Shown here: positions 1 to 8,355 of the stretch, piece by piece
Position numbering within the stretch: position 1 is the stretch's first letter
Layout: every line of letters starts with the position of its first letter
DNA from: Methanosphaera stadtmanae
GTDB taxonomy: Archaea; Methanobacteriota; Methanobacteria; Methanobacteriales; Methanobacteriaceae
Assembly (NCBI GenBank): GCA_015062805.1
Contig: SUTQ01000006.1
Span: 1 to 40,620 of the forward strand
DNA: 40,620 nt
Direction of reading: 5' to 3'
Translations under genes and position numbers: made by a program
Notes under the pieces: model-generated
Databases searched by the model: none
What the model was told of the DNA's origin: nothing
Seen by the model: the letters and a program-made list of their open reading frames with translations, nothing else

Positions 1-57
1 GTGTAAGTTCCATCTTTTTTTGTTAATGAATGAATTGTTATATATTGTTTAAATTGT
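1..57 (-). pseudogene. Possible remnant of an adhesin Ig-like domain, continuing past the left edge
   Basis: Read on the minus strand, one frame gives a peptide ending ITIHSLTKKDGTY. This resembles the strand pair seen in the Ig-like repeats of the intact adhesin at 12598 (NQENHLLTDYNGTF and NQQYHVLTDSNGTY). No start or upstream coding continuation is visible before position 60, and the stretch 58-172 shows nothing else I can support. It may be a repeat left over when the neighbouring adhesin decayed, or the beginning of further adhesin sequence outside the window. The match is short, so confidence is low. Confidence 0.3.
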
Positions 58-172
58 TTGGATGTTTGTGAGGGTTTTGGGAAGTATTATATGTTTTAAT
101 AATTGTTTTTTTTTTTGGTTTTGAAATTTTTTTATAAAAAAAGAGGGTTTGGAGGTTAAGAAATATTTTATT

Positions 173-2260
173 TTATGTTTTCACGTTTAAATTTAGTGTT
201 GTTATGCCATATGCGTATTTGTGGTATCCTCCGTAGTATATTTTTATGTTTTTTGTTCCTGTTGTTGTTGGTGTGTAGTTTAGTGAGTATACTCCATCAT
301 TATATGTTAGTAAGTGGTATTTTTCTTTGTTGATTGTTATGTATATGTTTGCGTTTTTTAGTATTGTTTATTTTTGTCAGTTAATTTTCCTTTAATTGTA
401 GTTGGTTCGTTTAGAAATGCATCTGTAATGTTTGTTTTTATTGTGGTGTTTCTTTTTACCACATTAAATGTTCTGGTGGCATTACTTGGTAGTATCTTCC
501 TTGACCTGCAAATATGGCTTTTATTGTCCATTTTCCGGTACTATTAAGTGTTATATTGGTTGAAAATTCACCACGATACCATGATGTTGTTAGATTAATT
601 TTATTATTATTTACTAATAGGTAAATATTAAATTTTACATAATCATTTGATAGGAGATTTCCTTTCATTGTTATAGTGTCTCTATAATTTTGTTCACTAA
701 TTTTTTTTTAAAGATAAAGTAGTGTTTGTTGTATAGTTATATATGTAGTTTCCTTCTTCAGCTTCATTATCTTTAAATGTGCAACTTTTTAAATTAAGTA
801 CTGAACTGTCATTATATATTGCACCACCAGTTTTAAGACTTGTGTTATTTATTAACTTTGAATTTATGATACTACAATTACTATCTTTTGTGTATATTGA
901 TCCTCCAGAGACTTCTGCGATGTTGTTGGTTAGGTTTGTGTTTGTTATTGTGCAATTACTATATTCTGTGGATATTGCTCCTCCATTCACCTGTGCGCTG
1001 TTGTTTATTAGGTTGGAATTAGTAATGGTGCAGTTACTGTTACTTGTGTATATTGCTCCACCATTCCATCCACCATTATATGTTAGATTTAAATTAATTA
1101 TGTTACAATTACAATTGCCTAAGTATATTGCTCCTCCCATCTCGAATGCCGAGTTTCTTTTTAAGATTGAATTATTAATAGTAAAAGTTGAGTTAACAGA
1201 GTAGATTGCACTCCAGGACCACTATTATCTACATAATTATCTGTTAGGTTTGAATTAGTAATATTACAATACTTGAATGACTATAAATTGCACCTCCAAG
1301 AGTAGCACTTCCATCGAAGCTATATATGCTGTTCTTTGTTATTGTTGAATTAATTATATTGAATTTTGACTTCCTCATGCAGATTGCTCCACCGGAGCCT
1401 CCAAAACTTTTTAAACCATTGTTTGTTAATATAGAATTTGTAATGGTGTAAATGCTATCTGTTGAGTATATGGCTCCACCATCACCATAGTCATAGTAAT
1501 TATCTGATAATATTGAATTTGTAATGGTACAATTTGATTTTTTTGTGTAGATTACTCCATAACCGGTACCTCCTCCATCACCATAACCCTCATAATAATC
1601 AAAGACCACTCTGGTTTTTGTTAATGTTGAATTAGTAAGTGTGCACATACTATTATCTGAGTATATTGCTCCACCCTTACCAACCCAATCTATATTGTTG
1701 TTTGCAAGTGTGGAATTCACAATTTCACATCTACTATCATTATAAATGGAAATTGCTCCACCTTCCCTTGATTTATAATTTATTAACGTCATACTGTTTA
1801 ATTCTATGGAACAATTATTTACATTCATGAATTGGTATTTGTATTGTCCATCTAATATCAGATTATTTCCATTGATGATAACTTTGTAGTTTATTCCGTT
1901 TTTTTGTTCCAGGGTCATATTTGCTGTTGCGTTGTAGTTTCCTGGTTTGAGGTTGATGGTGTATTCTTTTTGTGTTCCCAGTTGGATTTTGTTTACTTGA
2001 TTAACCAGTTCATTATAATTGTTTACGTCTACTTTTGTTGCACTTGCTTGCTTAACTTCTTCTTTGTGGATTTTCGTGAACTCTTTAGTATCGGTATCTG
2101 TTATTTCATTTTCTACTGGTGTAGTGCTTTATATTGCAGGTTGTTGTGATGTTGTGTCTGTAGTTTGGTTGTTGTCTGTGTCTGCTGCACTTACCATGCT
2201 GATACTTAGTATAAATGTGAAGAGTATCATTGTAAAGATTATTGTTTTCTTCTTGTTAAT
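173..2260 (-). pseudogene. Decayed adhesin-like surface protein gene (beta-helix plus Ig-like domain)
   Basis: An ancestral protein of roughly 690 residues can be rebuilt by crossing frames. It has a signal peptide (INKKK, then a hydrophobic stretch ending SMVSA), a low-complexity spacer, many 'GGAIY' / 'NCTITNS' beta-helix repeats of the polymorphic outer-membrane type, and one C-terminal Ig-like domain ending LNLNVKT. Order and sequence match the intact adhesin at 12598. Visible lesions are ATT in place of ATG seven bases after GGAGG; an in-frame TAA at 2129-2131; a one-base loss near 1270; a two-base gain near 1217; an extra A in an A9 run (701-709); and one-base losses near 468 and 367. 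The open segments left are 1244-2128, 697-1140 and 456-668. The product would have been a secreted cell-surface protein. Lesions in several places argue against sequencing error alone. Confidence 0.85.
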
Positions 2261-2486
2261 TTTTAACCTCCATATTTAGTGTTTGATGTTTATTTTTTTT
2301 TAATGATTTTTTTGGATTTAAAAAGATATAAACATGATTTTAGTTATTTAATTTCGATTATATATATTGTTTAAATTAATTTAAGAGATTTAAACTATAT
2401 CAATGATTTAACTGAATTAATAATTAAATAAAAAAATGAAAATATAAAGATAATAAAATGAGCATATATTTGATAAAAAGAAAATG

Positions 2487-3422
2487 TTAAAAAGAATTGA
2501 AGAATTCTTTACATAAATCTTTAATGTAATCTAGTTTTACTATCTGTTCTAGCCAGATTTCAGGTATACTGTCATATCCATAGTAAAGGGCCGCTAATCC
2601 TCCACTGATTATACCGTTAGTATCTGTATCTCTACCATAATTTATAGCTTTAAGAACAGCTTCTTTATAACTATTTGTATGATAACAACTGTACAATGAT
2701 ATTTCTAAGGAATATACCACATATCCTTTGGATGAAAGATCATCATCATCCATATCAAATAAATCAGTATATATCCTATTGAAACATTCGTATTCATTAT
2801 TATCATAATATTCTCTGGATTTATCTATTCCATTAACTATTAGTTTCTTGAAATCTTTTTCAGGATGTTCAAGGATTTCTTCTGCAATAAACCTGTATAT
2901 GTTGCATGAAGCTTGACTAATGGGATGTGCATGAGTTAAAGCTGATACATTGTTAATGAATTCTATTTTTTCTTGAGGAATTAACTCTGCTGCATTTGCA
3001 TAAAGAATTGCAGGCATTATTCTCATTAGTGAACCATTACCGTTATCATGTTCTCCTGTTAAACCGCAATTCAATGGATTCATATCATTGTATCTGAAAT
3101 TTTCCAGTGCAGAAAGTGTTGTCTTTCCACAGTCAAAAACTTCATCATAAGGTGTATATTCACCATCAAAAATCCAGGAACAGAACTTGGTTATCATATC
3201 CTTGTAATTGATACCATTTATTAGACTGTCCATTGTTGCCAAGGTCATTGAAGAATCGTCCGACCATGTTCCAGGGGGTTGATTATATGTACCATAACCT
3301 CTCATTCCAGTTGCGGGATGTTTCTGCATTTCTTCTCGAAAACTGAATTCATAGGGTACTCCAAGTGCATCTGCCACTACTCCACCAATTATAGCTGAAT
3401 AAACATTTTCTTTAGTGATCAT
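2487..3422 (-). CDS. ADP-ribosylglycohydrolase family protein (DraG/ARH type)
   Basis: The 311-residue protein carries the binuclear-metal signature of the ADP-ribosylglycohydrolase family: an N-terminal GGVVADALGVPYEF segment, WSDDSS with D55 and D56, and a C-terminal GRDTDTNGIISGGLAALYYG with D265 and D267. Family members remove ADP-ribose from proteins or small molecules, usually in the cytoplasm; the substrate here cannot be told. Length is normal for the family. The ATG at 3422 has a GGAG ribosome binding site eight bases upstream. It is a single gene flanked by a decayed adhesin and a recombinase. No ADP-ribosyltransferase partner is seen nearby. An ARPP-1-like protein, a family named partly for its association with such hydrolases, occurs at 15943. 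Confidence 0.9.
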   Translation of the reverse strand: MITKENVYSAIIGGVVADALGVPYEFSFREEMQKHPATGMRGYGTYNQPPGTWSDDSSMTLATMDSLINGINYKDMITKFCSWIFDGEYTPYDEVFDCGKTTLSALENFRYNDMNPLNCGLTGEHDNGNGSLMRIMPAILYANAAELIPQEKIEFINNVSALTHAHPISQASCNIYRFIAEEILEHPEKDFKKLIVNGIDKSREYYDNNEYECFNRIYTDLFDMDDDDLSSKGYVVYSLEISLYSCYHTNSYKEAVLKAINYGRDTDTNGIISGGLAALYYGYDSIPEIWLEQIVKLDYIKDLCKEFFNSF

Positions 3423-3742
3423 TTACTGTTCTCCTTATCCATTTATCTTTTATTATAATTCTTAATATATTTTTTAGAATATTTATATCTAAAATTTTAT
3501 AATATTAAAATGTTTTAATAAATTTAATTAATGAAGGATGAAGAAATAAAAAAATAGAATTGATAAATCTGAATAATCATTCTCTTAATCTGACATTTTT
3601 AATATTTATATTTGACTAGATTATGTTCTAATGATTCTGAATAATCTTTTCTACATAATGTTTAAAAAATCTTTATGGGCTTTTTCTATCTTTTAAATAA
3701 AAAGCTTTTTAGAAAAAAATAAAGCATAAATCTAAATTATCA
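3423..3742. other. Intergenic region, no gene seen
   Basis: This is an AT-rich gap between the recombinase and the ADP-ribosylglycohydrolase. The A-rich plus-strand run at 3711-3722 gives a T-rich tract on the minus strand just downstream of the recombinase stop, suited to archaeal termination. A perfect 12-bp palindrome AAAAAGCTTTTT lies at 3699-3710. The start-proximal part (about 3423-3480) should hold the promoter of the hydrolase gene. No small gene or RNA is supported. Confidence 0.4.
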
Positions 3743-4606
3743 TCATTCAATTGTTTCAATTTGTCTGAATCTTTCGATGATTTCCTGTTCTTTTAGGTTA
3801 GTATATATCTGTGTTGTAGTAATGTTTTCATGGCCTAAAAATTCTTTAACATAGTTTATTTCATTGTTTTTAAGTGCATGTATTGCAAATGAATGTCTAA
3901 GATTGTGTGGTTTAAGGTTTTCAGAATATACGTTGGTCATTTCCTCTTCATCTATCTTAATGGCTAATTTTTTAAATCTGTGTTCAATGGTACGTGTAGT
4001 TAATGATCTGCCTTTTTTCATCTTTGATTCAAAGACAAACCTTTTATTATTTTGAGAATATTCAAGTAACTGTGATACAAGACTAGCTGGTATGAATATT
4101 GTTCTTTGTTTAGTGTTTTTACCTATTATTCTTATAATTGCATTTCCCTGTGCATCGGTATTATTCAATTGTTTTATAGTTATACTAAGTGCTTCATGTA
4201 TCCTTAAACCCGTATTGGATAAAAGTTTAATCATTATTTCATCAAGCATGTCAGTCGTATATTTCAGTGCGGTATGTATCTGTTCTATTGTTAAATAATG
4301 TGGCTGTTCTTTTACCGTTTTAAGAAGTTTAAGTTTCCTATTGATTTGTATTGTTGTGTAGTCATTAAGGAATGTTTTTACAACTATGAGGTGATGATTT
4401 ATAGTTACGGCTTTAAAACCTTCCTGGTTGAGGTATGCTTTATAGTCATGGATTATCATATTTATGTTTTCATTAGTGATTTCATCAATACCTATTTCAT
4501 TCAAAAAATTATGAAATTTCAATAAAGAACTTTTGTATGTTTTTGTTGTATTAATATTATTTAATCCCTGGGCATAATTATTTATCATTTCAATTGTAAG
4601 TATCAT
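3743..4606 (-). CDS. Tyrosine recombinase/integrase, archaeal Xer-like
   Basis: The 287-residue protein has an N-terminal SAM-like core-binding domain (about 1-90) and a C-terminal catalytic domain. All catalytic positions of the tyrosine recombinase family are visible: R135 (NTGLRIHEAL), a hairpin lysine (K163 or K166), H234 and R237 (HNLRHSF), H259 (FLGHENI) and nucleophile Y268 (TTQIYTNL). Length matches single-subunit archaeal XerA enzymes, which resolve chromosome dimers at a dif site, but an element integrase cannot be excluded. The ATG at 4606 follows GAGGA. No other mobile-element gene sits next to it, which favours a housekeeping Xer. A 33-bp inverted repeat (4785-4817) and a shorter one (4634-4655) lie in its upstream region and are candidate binding or crossover sites. 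Confidence 0.92.
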   Translation of the reverse strand: MILTIEMINNYAQGLNNINTTKTYKSSLLKFHNFLNEIGIDEITNENINMIIHDYKAYLNQEGFKAVTINHHLIVVKTFLNDYTTIQINRKLKLLKTVKEQPHYLTIEQIHTALKYTTDMLDEIMIKLLSNTGLRIHEALSITIKQLNNTDAQGNAIIRIIGKNTKQRTIFIPASLVSQLLEYSQNNKRFVFESKMKKGRSLTTRTIEHRFKKLAIKIDEEEMTNVYSENLKPHNLRHSFAIHALKNNEINYVKEFLGHENITTTQIYTNLKEQEIIERFRQIETIE

Positions 4607-4633
4607 GACATCATCCTCGTATTTTTTTACTCT

Positions 4634-4655
4634 ATTTTAGAAAATTGTCTAAAAT
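4634..4655. promoter_or_regulatory. Inverted repeat just upstream of the recombinase start
   Basis: ATTTTAGA (4634-4641) and TCTAAAAT (4648-4655) are perfect inverted copies separated by six bases. The site starts 28 bases upstream of the recombinase ATG, so it could be an operator for autoregulation. A six-base spacer is also the usual spacing in Xer sites, but the arms are only eight bases long. A related half-site (TTTAGAC) recurs near 4711. Confidence 0.4.
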
Positions 4656-4784
4656 ATAATTTTGATATTATTTTATGTATATGTGCCACATAATTTTATA
4701 ACATTTAGACTATTTTAAGATATTGAATAAAATTTTTTATCCTCAACTTTCTCTTGATAATATTTTTGATTTCAATAACATATA

Positions 4785-4817
4785 TAGTTTCGTATAATAC
4801 TACATTATACGAAACTA
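4785..4817. repeat. Dif/lox-like perfect inverted repeat, candidate Xer recombination site
   Basis: TAGTTTCGTATAAT (4785-4798) and ATTATACGAAACTA (4804-4817) are perfect inverted copies of 14 bases around the five-base centre ACTAC. Read as a tyrosine-recombinase site, the inner arms are CGTATAA-N7-TTATACG. This resembles the TATAA-N6-TTATA core I recall for archaeal dif, and the TTCGTATA/TATACGAA arms of loxP. The site is about 180 bases upstream of the recombinase gene, in a gap where no gene needs an operator of this size. A simple regulatory palindrome is the alternative. The repeat is seen directly; its function is inferred. Confidence 0.6.
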
Positions 4818-5544
4818 ATTTTCTATCAAAATTCTAAAAGTTAAAGTGTAATCAGGATATTTCACATGTTGCTGAAAATTTATCCAAAAAAAAATTCAAA
4901 ATTAAAAAAAAAATAAAACCCCAAAAAAATAAAGATCAAAAAAAATATGAAAAAAATATTTTTCAAAATAGGAATATAATTTTTTATAAAAATATTTTAC
5001 TCATGAAATTAATAATAATTTAAAAATGGAAATTAAATATGGAAAAAAAAATTTAGAAAAAGATAAAACTTTGGTAAAAAATTTAAAAAATCTGATTGAA
5101 AAATAAAAATATTATAAAATATAAAAAAAAATACTCTGTGATATATATGTCATTATATAAAAATACTATTTTAATCAAATTGGATAAATAGTACATAAAT
5201 AATAATATAATTAAATAAAAACTTATTTTTTAATAAATAATATTTAATTAATTCGTCTTATCTCAAAATAATTTAGATAAAGTTAAATATATATTAAAAT
5301 ATTAGTATATCTATAAGTTTAATATATCCAAAATTTTATATATGAATATCTAGAAAAGTTATTTATTTCTATAATTTAATATATTATAAATAAGTTATAT
5401 CTAAAATAAAATATAAATATTTAAAAAATTTATATATTTATTAAATTTAATATATTAATTTTAAGATATATCAATAAAATAATATATATTTTCTGTAAAA
5501 AATAAATATAGTTTTTTTCTGAATACATTCAATCTATTATTTAT
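4818..5544. other. Extremely AT-rich intergenic region, no gene seen
   Basis: This stretch is almost entirely A and T. The first part (about 4880-5130) is A-rich on the plus strand, with many A runs; the second (about 5250-5510) alternates taatatat/ttaaatata motifs. No open frame with protein-like content, tRNA signature or long hairpin was found. The end must contain the promoter of the following flavin oxidoreductase gene. Such a tract next to a Xer gene could belong to a terminus or other chromosome landmark, but nothing in it proves this. Confidence 0.4.
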
Positions 5545-5568
5545 ATGAATTCAATAAAATATTTAATT

Positions 5569-6554
5569 ATGAAAAATATATTTGATAAGTCAAACTTTGG
5601 AAATTTAAAATTAAATAGTCGTATTATTCGTACAGGATTATGGAATACTGAAAAATTTAATGATCTATATAAAAGATATGAAAAAATAGCTTCAAGTGGT
5701 GTCGGTTTAATAATTACTGAAATAATGGCATTACATACTAAAGATAAATTTTCAGAATACGCTTTTAAAATAGACCACCCCAATTTTGTTAGAGAATGTA
5801 AACAGCTTGCAAAAATTTCCCATAAGTATAATGTACCTATATTCGGTCAGGTAGAGTTTGTAAAATATAATAGGGGTATAGATTTAGATATAGATATAAA
5901 TGATTTGACAATTGATGATATTCGAAAAATTCAAACTGATTTAATTATTGCAGCAAAAAAATTATCCTTTGCAGATTTTGACGGAATTCAATTAGCATTA
6001 GGAAATAATTTCTACTTATCAAAATTTATTAATCCTTATTTTAATCAAAGAGACGATGAATATGGAGGAAATACTTATAATAGAATGAAAATTGTTTTGG
6101 AAACTATTAAAGTAATAAAAAATACAACTAATCTACATGTTAATTGTAGAATTAATGCATTTGATAGACGTAAAGGAGGTATAGATAAGAAAGAAAGTCT
6201 TGAAATATCTAAACTTCTTGAAAAATATGGTGCGACAGTATTCAAGTAACTAGACCATTGTCCCCCATATACTTTACAAAAGAAAATAAAGAAAATGAAC
6301 TTCTAGATTTTACAAAAGAATTAGTAAAAACAATAGATATTCCTGTTATTCTTGGTGGAGGTTTTAATGATATGGAATATATGAACAATCTATTAAACAC
6401 ATCGGACATTGGATATCTGTCAATGTACAGACCATTTATTGCTGAAAAAAACTTTCTAAAAACATGGAAAAGAGATGGTTTCGGAGTATCTAGATGTAAA
6501 ATGTGTAATAATTGTTATAGAACTAAAACCAGTACCTGTTATCATTACGAATAA
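5569..6554 (+). pseudogene. Old Yellow Enzyme-like NADH:flavin oxidoreductase, frameshifted
   Basis: Two adjacent frames together encode one FMN-binding TIM barrel of about 328 residues. The first (to the stop at 6249) has the family's N-terminal FGNLKLNSRIIRTG and the central NPYFNQRDDEYGG block, matching the usual N-x-R-x-D-x-YGG signature. The second (about 6243-6554) supplies the phosphate-binding part (PVILGGGF) and a C-terminal Cys cluster (CKMCNNCYR). One base is missing near 6240: adding it joins ATVF to IQVTRPLSPIYF. The protein ends after the barrel, with no C-terminal FAD/NADH domain. An earlier ATG at 5545 would add eight residues; the one at 5569 fits the family better, and neither has a clear ribosome binding site. 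It is either a recent pseudogene or carries a sequence error. Confidence 0.8.
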
Positions 6555-6778
6555 ATATTAATTAATAAAAACTTATATTATAATCATAAATGAACTTTTA
6601 TAATTTAATAAAAAATACATGAAAAAAATAATAAAAAATTAATATTTTTTTAATAAAACTCTTTTTAATCAGTTTTTATTAAAATTTAAGCCATATTATC
6701 AATATAAATTGAAATTAGTGTGATTAAATTTATATTATCTTAAATACAACTATTATTATAGATTATTAAGGAGATAAT

Positions 6779-7426
6779 ATGGATTTTAATTTTGATTATA
6801 CAGAAAAAAGAGTTATTATGAGTATATTCTTCTGTGTTGCATTTATTATAGCAAACTTGACAACAGTTAAAATTATGGAAATTCCTTATATACACATGGA
6901 AGCACCTGCGGGAGTACTTATATATCCATTAGTATATGTTTTAACTAATGTATTAGCAGAAGTATATGGAGAAAGAATTGCACAAAGAACTATAATGTTA
7001 GGATTAATTGCTGATATTTTATTTGTATTTATGACTGTACTACAAATTTATTTACCTTCACCAGCATATTACCCAGGTGATCCTCATTTAGCATTTGTAT
7101 TTACACAAACACCTAGAATACTCATATTCGCATACATAAGTTATTTAATTGGTAACTTAGTAAATGCTAGATTAACTACAATAGTTAATAAGGGAACAAC
7201 ATATTTACGAGCAAAAAATTGGTTAGTGGTTGCATTTAGTGAATTAATAGATGATACAATAATGGTAACCGGATGTTACTTAGGTTTAGTTCCTCCAATC
7301 GATATGGTTATAATTATTTTCAGTACATTTATAATAAGTGTAATATGGATTACTGTAGCACAACCATTCATAGCAAAACTAGTTGCATGGGCACAAAAAG
7401 ATGCTCCTGCTGTAACAACTGCTTAA
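6779..7426 (+). CDS. Queuosine/archaeosine precursor transporter (YhhQ/VUT family)
   Basis: The 215-residue integral membrane protein has about six hydrophobic segments. Family marks include the N-terminal FFCVAFIIANLTTVKIM, the PLVYVLTNVLAEVYGERIAQRTI block and the later ELIDDTIMV segment. The family (formerly DUF165) imports 7-deazaguanine precursors such as preQ0, used for archaeosine in tRNA in archaea; substrate assignment comes from the family, not from this sequence. The ATG is preceded by AAGGAGATAAT, a strong ribosome binding site. It is monocistronic and closed by a hairpin terminator at 7429. Confidence 0.85.
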   Translation: MDFNFDYTEKRVIMSIFFCVAFIIANLTTVKIMEIPYIHMEAPAGVLIYPLVYVLTNVLAEVYGERIAQRTIMLGLIADILFVFMTVLQIYLPSPAYYPGDPHLAFVFTQTPRILIFAYISYLIGNLVNARLTTIVNKGTTYLRAKNWLVVAFSELIDDTIMVTGCYLGLVPPIDMVIIIFSTFIISVIWITVAQPFIAKLVAWAQKDAPAVTTA

Positions 7427-7428
7427 AT

Positions 7429-7465
7429 AATGATTTGTAACAAAATCATTTTCTATTTTTTTTAT
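7429..7465 (+). terminator. Hairpin plus T-run terminator after the transporter gene
   Basis: AATGATTT (7429-7436) and AAATCATT (7443-7450) form a perfect 8-bp stem with a six-base loop. A T-rich run follows at about 7451-7464. It begins three bases after the transporter stop codon. Confidence 0.7.
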
Positions 7466-7513
7466 CTTACTATATTATATAAAGAGATTAATTATATTTT
7501 TTATTAAGTAAAA

Positions 7514-7834
7514 TTATATTTCCATTAAAGATTTAAAATGTTCATATTCATAGCTAATTAGAACAGGATCACGATAACATTTTATATTCGATACTTTAAA
7601 TGTTTTATCCTCATCTTCAATATTCAATGAGTACCAAAAGTTATCTTTATATTTCAGAATTTTTTCTTTGAATTCCTTATCATTTAATTTTCTAATTATT
7701 TTTAAATCAAGATCCGTTGGTTTTGAAACGGCATTTAATTTTCCTAAATCAGACACAAAATATTTTCCTGTAAAAAATAAAGCATATAACTTTTTATTTT
7801 CATAAACTTCGCCAGTTATTAAATATTTTTCCAT
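7514..7834 (-). CDS. Hypothetical protein, 106 aa
   Basis: I do not recognise this family. The small soluble protein has mixed charge, no signal peptide, no membrane segment and no cysteine pairs. It starts MEKYLITGEVYENKKLYALFF, looks like a compact alpha/beta domain, and ends EYEHFKSLMEI. The ATG is preceded by a GGTGGG stretch, a good ribosome binding site, and codon use resembles that of neighbouring genes, so I take it as real. It stands alone, convergent with the transporter gene across the terminator at 7429. Confidence 0.65.
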   Translation of the reverse strand: MEKYLITGEVYENKKLYALFFTGKYFVSDLGKLNAVSKPTDLDLKIIRKLNDKEFKEKILKYKDNFWYSLNIEDEDKTFKVSNIKCYRDPVLISYEYEHFKSLMEI

Positions 7835-8074
7835 ATGTACCCACCTTACTCATTTTTAAAAAAATAAATTTCTGATTTTTTAATATATATTTATATATTT
7901 ATTACATTAATATAATATATTATTTTAGTATTACTATTTATATGGAGTTTGAAATATATATTAAGAGATACTCGTAACAGACCAAATATAATAAAAAATT
8001 CTATTATATATTAGAACTTCATGATATTCTATATATATGTAATAATTAATTTTAAATACTTATTACTATAAATA

Positions 8075-8086
8075 TTTATATAAATA
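8075..8086 (+). promoter_or_regulatory. TATA box upstream of the tRNA-like element
   Basis: TTTATATAAATA lies about 33 bases before the first base of the tRNA-like acceptor stem. That distance would place transcription start some 10-15 bases upstream of it, as for archaeal tRNA genes with a short leader. The surroundings are AT-rich, so the match alone is weak; its position is the argument. Confidence 0.4.
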
Positions 8087-8119
8087 GTTTTTCAAATTCT
8101 TAAATATTATTTTGTATGT

Positions 8120-8206
8120 GGAGTTGAAAGGGCATTTATACTATGGATAGTAGTTTAAAAATAAGCATGTATACAATTCTTTGAGGTTCAATTCCTCACA
8201 ACTCCA
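8120..8206 (+). ncRNA. tRNA-like element: intact acceptor and T arms, aberrant D/anticodon region
   Basis: GGAGTTG (8120-8126) pairs perfectly with CAACTCC (8199-8205), followed by an A in the discriminator position. Directly inside is a perfect 5-bp T stem, TGAGG (8182-8186) with CCTCA (8194-8198), closing the canonical seven-base T loop TTCAATT. Together these form the 12-bp acceptor/T minihelix of a tRNA. The 55 bases between (8127-8181) do not fold into a normal D arm and anticodon arm: position 8 is A rather than the near-universal T, and only a small TACTA-TGGA-TAGTA hairpin (8139-8152) is seen. The whole is 87 bases. It could be a degenerate tRNA, one with an odd intron, or a separate structured RNA. 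It lies in a 520-base gap without protein genes. Confidence 0.6.
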
Positions 8207-8355
8207 ATAATTACTTCTATTTCTGATGAATTTATAAGTAATTAATAAATTTATAGATTTTCTATATATTTAATTAAATCTTATAAATAACATATTTTTA
8301 TAAAGAATAGATAGATATATATTAATATATATAATTGTTTATTGGAGGAAATATA

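Noticed and set aside
697-1204. Long open frame on the plus strand opposite the decayed adhesin (779-1204)
   Set aside because: It is the mirror of the repetitive adhesin sequence; the minus-strand reading has clear homology to the intact adhesin, the plus-strand reading none.
1639-2279. Plus-strand open frames of 63-86 residues at 1639, 1904 and 2019
   Set aside because: They lie inside the adhesin pseudogene on the wrong strand and look like translated codon bias (Cys/Val/Leu rich), without ribosome sites.
3743-4606. Insertion sequence or integrated element built around the recombinase
   Set aside because: No transposase, no flanking target duplication, no viral or plasmid genes beside it, and no tRNA gene at the boundary; a Xer role is simpler.
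5545-5568. Upstream ATG for the flavin oxidoreductase
   Set aside because: The family starts near the later Met (MKNIFDKSNFGNL), and the extra eight residues have no counterpart; neither start has a ribosome site, so this remains a judgement.
8120-8206. Ordinary tRNA gene call for the tRNA-like element
   Set aside because: The body lacks T8, a D stem and a five-pair anticodon stem in any register I tried, so I do not assign an isotype or anticodon.
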